The position numbers and the translations under genes are program-made. Of a stretch of DNA of 64,000 bases, positions 59,523 through 64,000 are shown piece after piece. The number at the start of each line of letters is the position of its first letter. Position 1 is the first letter of the stretch. The notes under the pieces were generated by a model. It was not told the origin of the DNA, ran no database searches, and saw nothing but the letters and a program-made list of their open reading frames with translations. Location of the stretch: NCBI GenBank assembly GCA_040219735.1, contig JAVJRX010000178.1. The stretch is one strand, 5' to 3'. The stretch is from Coleofasciculus sp040219735. GTDB lineage: Bacteria; Cyanobacteriota; Cyanobacteriia; Cyanobacteriales; Coleofasciculaceae.

Positions 59523-59862
59523 TGCTCTTGTCTGAGTCAGGTTTTTTTGACTCGGATTTGAGTTTGTCTTTAACCTGCTGGCTCAATTCTTGGAAGAAGT
59601 TGGTGGTGCGAGTGGATTGATTGGCTTGGGAGGGTTTGACTTTTTTAAGTTCGCGATCACCTTCCTCCAAGTTTTCGAGTTCATCACGAATATGAGGATG
59701 AGTGATGTAGAAATTATTCAGAGTTTCCTCAGCCTCATCGTCTGAAAGTGTTTGTATTTGGGATAGCGTATTATCCAAGTCTTGTAAGTCTTGGGTAGTA
59801 AATAGGTCAGATTTTGTTTCGAGTAGGGATGGTAAATAGGGAAGGAGATCGTCATCAATCAT
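59515..59862 (-). CDS. Small acidic CATRA-system-associated protein
   Basis: A 115-residue acidic helical protein: LLPYLPSLLETKSDLFTTQD, LDNTLSQIQTLSDDEAEETL, NFYITHPHIRDELENLEEGD, then a basic Lys-rich tail (KDKLKSESKKPDSDKSNG). No TM or signal. It lies between the CHAT-TPR gene (3 bases away) and the membrane gene (8-base overlap), so it is translationally coupled to both. The family place, as the small protein of CATRA systems, rests mainly on context. It might be an adaptor or the protease's substrate. Confidence 0.65.
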   Translation of the reverse strand: MIDDDLLPYLPSLLETKSDLFTTQDLQDLDNTLSQIQTLSDDEAEETLNNFYITHPHIRDELENLEEGDRELKKVKPSQANQSTRTTNFFQELSQQVKDKLKSESKKPDSDKSNG

Positions 59863-59865
59863 GAG

Positions 59866-62598
59866 TTATTGTCCGATAGCACAGAAAGCTGCCCAGTGGT
59901 AGGGAGAATGAAAAGGTTGTTCGTGAGAAGCGCGGCGGCTTAGTTTTTTCCGAATGGGTTTAGTTAAATTTTCGTCTAGGTTTAAGCTATTTGTCCATGT
60001 CTGTAGTTCGGCTGTCGTGGCATCTCGGAGCCAGGTTTGGGCTTGGTTGAGGGCAAGGGCGACGGTTGAGCCGGATTTGAGATTCTGATAGAACTTAATC
60101 ATTAACAGGGCTGTCGATAAGTCGTTTACTCTCCAGAGGGAACTAACGACGCTGGGAGAACCTGCGATGAGGAAGCCACTGGGTAAGCCTATGTATTCGT
60201 CACTGGTGTTGAAGAAATCAATCAATCCGGTTTCGCAAGCTGAAAGGGTGACAAGGCGACATTGTTCTAAGTTGAGGCTGAGGATGGCATCGAGGGTGAG
60301 GCACTGGTTCAAGTCATGAGTTTCACCTTCGCGCACATTGAGATAACGTGCTGTATCTGGGTTAGCGGGTGTAGAAGCTAGGGAAGCATTGGCTAGGATA
60401 AGCGCAGATTTGCGGGCATTGCTTGGGTTAAAGTAGCCGTGACAGCTAAAGTGGGCGCAGTGGATTGCGTTCAAGTTTGTGTCATTGATGGCTGTTAATG
60501 TTGCGGTTTCTTTTTCGAGGATATTAACGGGGTTAAAGTAGTCTGTGATGGCTTGCACTTCCAAATCGGTATAGGCAAGGTCGTTTGTGGGGTTTTGGAT
60601 GGCAAATAGGTGGGTAAAGTTGGGGCGTTTTCGTTGTTGTGCTTGGAGCAAGAGTTGACAACTGGGTGCGTAGCTGACACCGTTGGGGAAGCGATCGAGT
60701 AAGCAAACTGTTTTACCGTTTTGGGAGAAGGGCAAGGCTTGAATAGGAAGTAGATGCAGAAATGTATGGGGAATAAGAACCAGGCGCGAACAAGTCTTTG
60801 GTACTAGCGGGAGGATGTCCTCTAAATGCAGAATCTCGGCAAGACGACTGAGGCGAGAAGCGAGGCTATTTTCCCACTCATCTTTTGTCTGATAATACGC
60901 CTTTAGATACTCGTTAACCCAATCTACAACAGCATCCCTCTGCTCGGCTGCGTTGGCTATCTTCAAGCGTTGCAGACTATTGCGGGTGATAATAAATGTT
61001 TCAAAACCTGTATCGGTTATATACCACTCAACGACGGTGGTATGCTTATCCAAACTTGCCTGGAATTGGTCAAGCTTGAAGCCATAACCAATGCGTAGGT
61101 GACGGTTTTGTAAGTCGTTACCCTGTTGTCGTAATTGCTGTAGATGTTGTGCCAGGGCTGTTGAGTTTTCGGCTTTGCCATTCTGGAGTTGATATTGACC
61201 GCTTGCGATTTCATCTCGAAGTTGTTCGAGTTGAGTGACAACTTCTGAGGGAAAGATGGTTTTGAGGTCACGCTCAAGAATCAGTTCAACTAAGTTGCGG
61301 GTTTTACTCCGTTCAGCATACTCTATGGCTTCAGTGATGTTATCCAGTTCCAGACAAACCTCTACCATGCGACAGTAAAGTACGCTCCATTCTTCGGCTT
61401 GTTTGCGTTTGCTTTCATCGCCAGAAACAATTTCTCCTCGCAACAACTCCACGGTTTCAATGGCACGATTAAAGCTTGTGTAAGCTTCAATAAACTGTTG
61501 GACGTTTTGGTAAGCAATACCTAAATGGAATAATGTCTGAGCATGGTTTTTTGGGAAGGCATCTTGAGTGCGAACTTGTAGGGCAGCTTGATAAGCTTTG
61601 ATCGCGTTGTCTAGATTTTGTTCTCGGTCACCCTGAATTCGCTTGCAGAAACTATTGCCAAGATTATTTTGGATTTCAGCCCATTGTTTAGGGAGCGTCT
61701 TTTGGCAACAACTGTGCAAGGCAGTTTGGTAAGCCATAAGTGAATCTTCTATATTCTGTTCTTGGTCACCGAAGATTCGTTCTTGGTATGCATTGCCTAA
61801 GTTATTGTAGACTCCAACCCAATCTTGGAGAAACGCTTCTTTTTCTTTGGTGTAGAATTGTAACGCAAATTTGTAGGCAACAATTGCTTTCTCTATGTTT
61901 TCTAACTGATCTCCTTTAATTCGCTTGCAGTAAGCATTGCCTAAATTAGTTTGAGCCATCGCCCATTGTTCTAGAAACGACTCCTTTTCCTTTGTGTACA
62001 CCTGTAGTGCAGCTTGACAGGCATTGAGCGCGTCCTCTATATTTTCTACCCGATCCCCTACAATCCGCTCCCGATAGGCAACACCTAGGGTGTTTTGAGT
62101 TAGTGCCCAATCTTGAGCTTCAGGGTTCTGGACTTGTAGAGCCAATTTACAAGAAGCGATCGCGTCCTCTATATTCTGTGTTCGGTCGCCCAAAATCCTT
62201 TCGCAATAGGTAGCGCCCAGATTGCACCGAGTTGTAGCCCATTGCGCTGGAAATGAGTCGCGAGTAAAAATTTTGAGCGCTGCTTCGTATCCTGCAATGA
62301 CAATTTCCAGATTTATTGCCTTGCTACCTAACGGAAACTTTGCAATCAAGTTGCTGAATTCACCAAGGCTAGCGGCAATATCTTGTGCTTCTCGAAAAGA
62401 AGCTCGTGATAGTGCAGTCTTCGCCCAACTTCGCAATAGTTGAGCAAAATTATCATCTAGCTTATCCAGATTTACTTGTAGCAAGGGATAAATGACATTC
62501 AAGTTACCTTTACTGTTGAAAGTTACTCGTAAAACTTTTTCTATGAACTTTAAATATGTTTGGCGGCTTATTCTCTTTGTACTAAATCCTTTACCCAT
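59866..62598 (-). CDS. TPR-CHAT protein (caspase-like protease)
   Basis: A 910-residue protein. Residues 95-385 hold five to six long TPR-like repeats of about 50 residues with the recurring pattern NLGNAY.ERI.GD..QNIEDA, e.g. LGVAYRERIVGDRVENIEDA. Residues about 430-520 are a coiled linker. The CHAT caspase-like domain (about 590-905) has the catalytic His720 in HCAHFSCHGYFNP and Cys788 in LVTLSACETGLID, then SVVSSLWRVNDLSTALLM and the family end HWAAFCAIGQ. Both catalytic residues are present, so it should be an active protease gated by ligand binding to the TPR arch. First gene of the operon. Confidence 0.93.
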   Translation of the reverse strand: MGKGFSTKRISRQTYLKFIEKVLRVTFNSKGNLNVIYPLLQVNLDKLDDNFAQLLRSWAKTALSRASFREAQDIAASLGEFSNLIAKFPLGSKAINLEIVIAGYEAALKIFTRDSFPAQWATTRCNLGATYCERILGDRTQNIEDAIASCKLALQVQNPEAQDWALTQNTLGVAYRERIVGDRVENIEDALNACQAALQVYTKEKESFLEQWAMAQTNLGNAYCKRIKGDQLENIEKAIVAYKFALQFYTKEKEAFLQDWVGVYNNLGNAYQERIFGDQEQNIEDSLMAYQTALHSCCQKTLPKQWAEIQNNLGNSFCKRIQGDREQNLDNAIKAYQAALQVRTQDAFPKNHAQTLFHLGIAYQNVQQFIEAYTSFNRAIETVELLRGEIVSGDESKRKQAEEWSVLYCRMVEVCLELDNITEAIEYAERSKTRNLVELILERDLKTIFPSEVVTQLEQLRDEIASGQYQLQNGKAENSTALAQHLQQLRQQGNDLQNRHLRIGYGFKLDQFQASLDKHTTVVEWYITDTGFETFIITRNSLQRLKIANAAEQRDAVVDWVNEYLKAYYQTKDEWENSLASRLSRLAEILHLEDILPLVPKTCSRLVLIPHTFLHLLPIQALPFSQNGKTVCLLDRFPNGVSYAPSCQLLLQAQQRKRPNFTHLFAIQNPTNDLAYTDLEVQAITDYFNPVNILEKETATLTAINDTNLNAIHCAHFSCHGYFNPSNARKSALILANASLASTPANPDTARYLNVREGETHDLNQCLTLDAILSLNLEQCRLVTLSACETGLIDFFNTSDEYIGLPSGFLIAGSPSVVSSLWRVNDLSTALLMIKFYQNLKSGSTVALALNQAQTWLRDATTAELQTWTNSLNLDENLTKPIRKKLSRRASHEQPFHSPYHWAAFCAIGQ

Positions 62599-62644
62599 GT
62601 TGACATGTTAACCTCTTTGGGGACATAAAGTTAATCGCACAGCC

Positions 62645-63250
62645 TCATCTTGGCAGCACATCATCAAGTTTAAACGCTAACCTAGGCAACATCGGTGAAA
62701 CAATGGGTTCTCCCAGTCGATATTGCTGTTGAACATAGTCTTCACCGACTAACTGACAAACTGTAATAGTTGGCTGCTTGGGTCTGCCAATGAAAGCAAC
62801 GCCGCCTAATCCTCGGTAATCAACAATCCAATACTCTGGAATACTCAACAAGGCATATTCTTCCACTTTACGAGCATAATCAGTTTCCCAATTTGTACTG
62901 ACCACCTCAACAACCAACTTAATCGAAGTTCCCAACGTAATCACAGGTTCTCGCTCCCATAATGGCTCATTCACTAATGCTGTCTCATCTAAAACCACGA
63001 CATCAGGACGACGCGCCGTCGCCGCATCTGTAAAAGGTCTAACAATACAAGTGCGTGGAATAAACCAGGGATGTCCTTGTTTTTCTAACTCAATACTAAG
63101 TTTACTGGCTAATTTTCCCACGACTGTTTCATGAAGTCCAGTGGGTTCCCTGTCAATTAATTCTCCATCCGCCAACTCATAGCGCGGATTGTTGCTATAG
63201 TGAGCGATAAATTTCTCAAAACTTAGAAGTTGAGATGAAGTATAAACCAT
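62645..63250 (-). CDS. Uma2 family endonuclease-like protein (DUF820)
   Basis: A 201-residue protein of the PD-(D/E)XK superfamily. RYELADGELIDREPTGLHET opens the fold; RRPDVVVLDE supplies the Asp and VVEVVSTNWETDYARKVEEY the E-V(x) and Lys positions. The Uma2 family is greatly expanded in cyanobacteria and its biological role is unknown. It starts 47 bases upstream of the CHAT gene's start-side sequence on the same strand and may be independent. Confidence 0.9.
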   Translation of the reverse strand: MVYTSSQLLSFEKFIAHYSNNPRYELADGELIDREPTGLHETVVGKLASKLSIELEKQGHPWFIPRTCIVRPFTDAATARRPDVVVLDETALVNEPLWEREPVITLGTSIKLVVEVVSTNWETDYARKVEEYALLSIPEYWIVDYRGLGGVAFIGRPKQPTITVCQLVGEDYVQQQYRLGEPIVSPMLPRLAFKLDDVLPR

Positions 63251-63363
63251 ACGTTAACCTCTGAGTATATTGACAACTTGTTATACCAAATCCAGGTTAA
63301 CTACCCATTGTTCTCCACCGCAGCTTAGGGTTAAAATATCAGCTTCCAGTGATAACTTAATCA

Positions 63364-63426
63364 GGGCGGGTTTTGTTGTTAATTTATTTCTGAATAGCTG
63401 AATTTAATCCCTAAACCCGCCCCTAC
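63364..63426. repeat. GGGCGGGTTT...AAACCCGCCCCTAC inverted repeat
   Basis: A complete 63-base family copy upstream of the Uma2 gene, with nothing else recognisable in the stretch 63251-63518 apart from a CCCCTACAATT partial duplicate of its right end at 63446. Confidence 0.75.
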
Positions 63427-63518
63427 AATTTGGCTAAATTTGCCCCTACAATTGGGGATAAATCCTTTGGAACCATCTACTTTCATTCAGTCAATGTTTA
63501 GCCGGGAGTGGACAGTTC

Positions 63519-63674
63519 TCAAAGTGAGGATCGTCCCCAGCCAATGTAATAAAGTCCCTCGTAATCCTCAATACAGGAGCTACCATAACATTTAACCACA
63601 GGTTCGGCAACGCGCTGAAGTTCCTCCGGTAAGAAGGGGTAGGCAAGATTATAGCCAGTAGTACAAACCCTGTT
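63519..63674 (-). pseudogene. C-terminal fragment of an unrecognised protein
   Basis: The minus-strand frame between a TAG at 63677-63675 and the stop at 63519 reads TTGYNLAYPFLPEELQRVAE, then PVVKCYGSSCIEDYEGLYYI, then GWGRSSL. The even, cysteine-containing sequence looks like real protein, better than the other frame across the region. No start codon is present. I do not know the family. Confidence 0.5.
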
Positions 63675-63771
63675 CTATCAAAGGTTGAGAAATTGTAGGG
63701 GCGCACGCTCCGTGCATTGGTGTCAACTTAAGCTAAAAAAGAAAGCAATACCTTGATCTGACCCCACCCTA

Positions 63772-63845
63772 ACCCTCCCCTTTATAAGGGGAGGGAACCG
63801 ACAGGAAACATTTCCCCCCTTAGCAAGGGGGGATTAAGGGGGGTT
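63772..63845. repeat. Palindromic CCCTCCCC/GGGGAGGG and CCCCCTTAGCAAGGGGG repeats
   Basis: CCCTCCCCTTTATAAGGGGAGGG is a near-perfect hairpin, and CCCCCTTAGCAAGGGGGG followed by ATTAAGGGGGG is a second. Both types are frequent between cyanobacterial genes. The right end of the window beyond them shows nothing else. Confidence 0.7.
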
Positions 63846-64000
63846 ATTTTCAAGGTAACGAGATTCAACATTTCACACGGAAAGCTTTTCGCTCTAATGA
63901 TTTCCCTCTCGTCTCTTTTTTTGAGACAAAGGTGTTGTTATTTTACTTATTTTGTTATAACATTGTTACAAGTAATAAATACATTGAATATTACAGAAGG

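Overview
The window is chromosomal DNA from a filamentous cyanobacterium. Supporting signs are GCGATCGC-type octamers throughout, a complete beta-carboxysome gene set, a CO2-uptake NDH-1 module (ndhF4-ndhD4-cupB), a cyAbrB regulator, a CIRCE plus K-box groESL promoter, and cyanobacterial families such as DUF1995, UPF0182, GDYXXLXY and CATRA-like proteins. A PAS-LOV-adenylate cyclase at 6027-7481 has the architecture I recall for mPAC of Microcoleus (Coleofasciculus) chthonoplastes PCC 7420. That organism or a close relative is my best guess, from memory and not from a search.

Layout. 0-0.9 kb: an orphan toxin-deaminase followed by a SUKH immunity-like gene cut by the left edge. 1-5.8 kb: groS-groL under CIRCE and K-box, a [2Fe-2S] protein, an Rre1-like stress response regulator and a DUF1995 protein. 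6-11 kb: the light-responsive cyclase, a GNAT, an amidohydrolase relic, a DUF2157 membrane protein and a bestrophin. 11.4-15.9 kb: small accessory genes, including two adjacent genes whose products share a glycine/asparagine/isoleucine motif at opposite ends (C-terminal in a membrane protein, N-terminal in a soluble one), and an orphan HTH protein. 16-30.8 kb: mainly housekeeping genes (sppA, fni, pyrR, cobD, Rrf2, cyAbrB, glycosyltransferase, antiporter, lipase, cobI, TonB-like, rfbB). 31-43.6 kb: UPF0182, GerMN, YdcF, galE, a lipoprotein, tRNA-Gly(CCC), an HD phosphohydrolase and an OppC-like permease.

43.5-55.2 kb is the carbon-concentrating locus. The LysR regulator rbcR and ccmO-ccmN-ccmM-ccmL-ccmK1-ccmK2 lie on the minus strand. 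Transcribed away from them across a 523-base intergenic region are ndhF4, ndhD4 and cupB. NDH-1 converts CO2 to bicarbonate, and the carboxysome shell with CcmM and CcmN organises Rubisco and carbonic anhydrase so that fixation happens next to the CO2 source.

55-64 kb is accessory: a PD-(D/E)XK protein, an ABC-2 permease, a UPF0175/DUF3368 toxin-antitoxin pair with a truncated toxin, a tightly packed three-gene operon (TPR-CHAT protease, small acidic protein, two-TM membrane protein) resembling the CATRA conflict systems, and a Uma2 nuclease-like protein. Gene-free stretches hold relics (XisI, a second RfbB tail, an amidohydrolase) and several families of palindromic repeats. All family assignments are from reading the sequence and memory of families; no database search was run.
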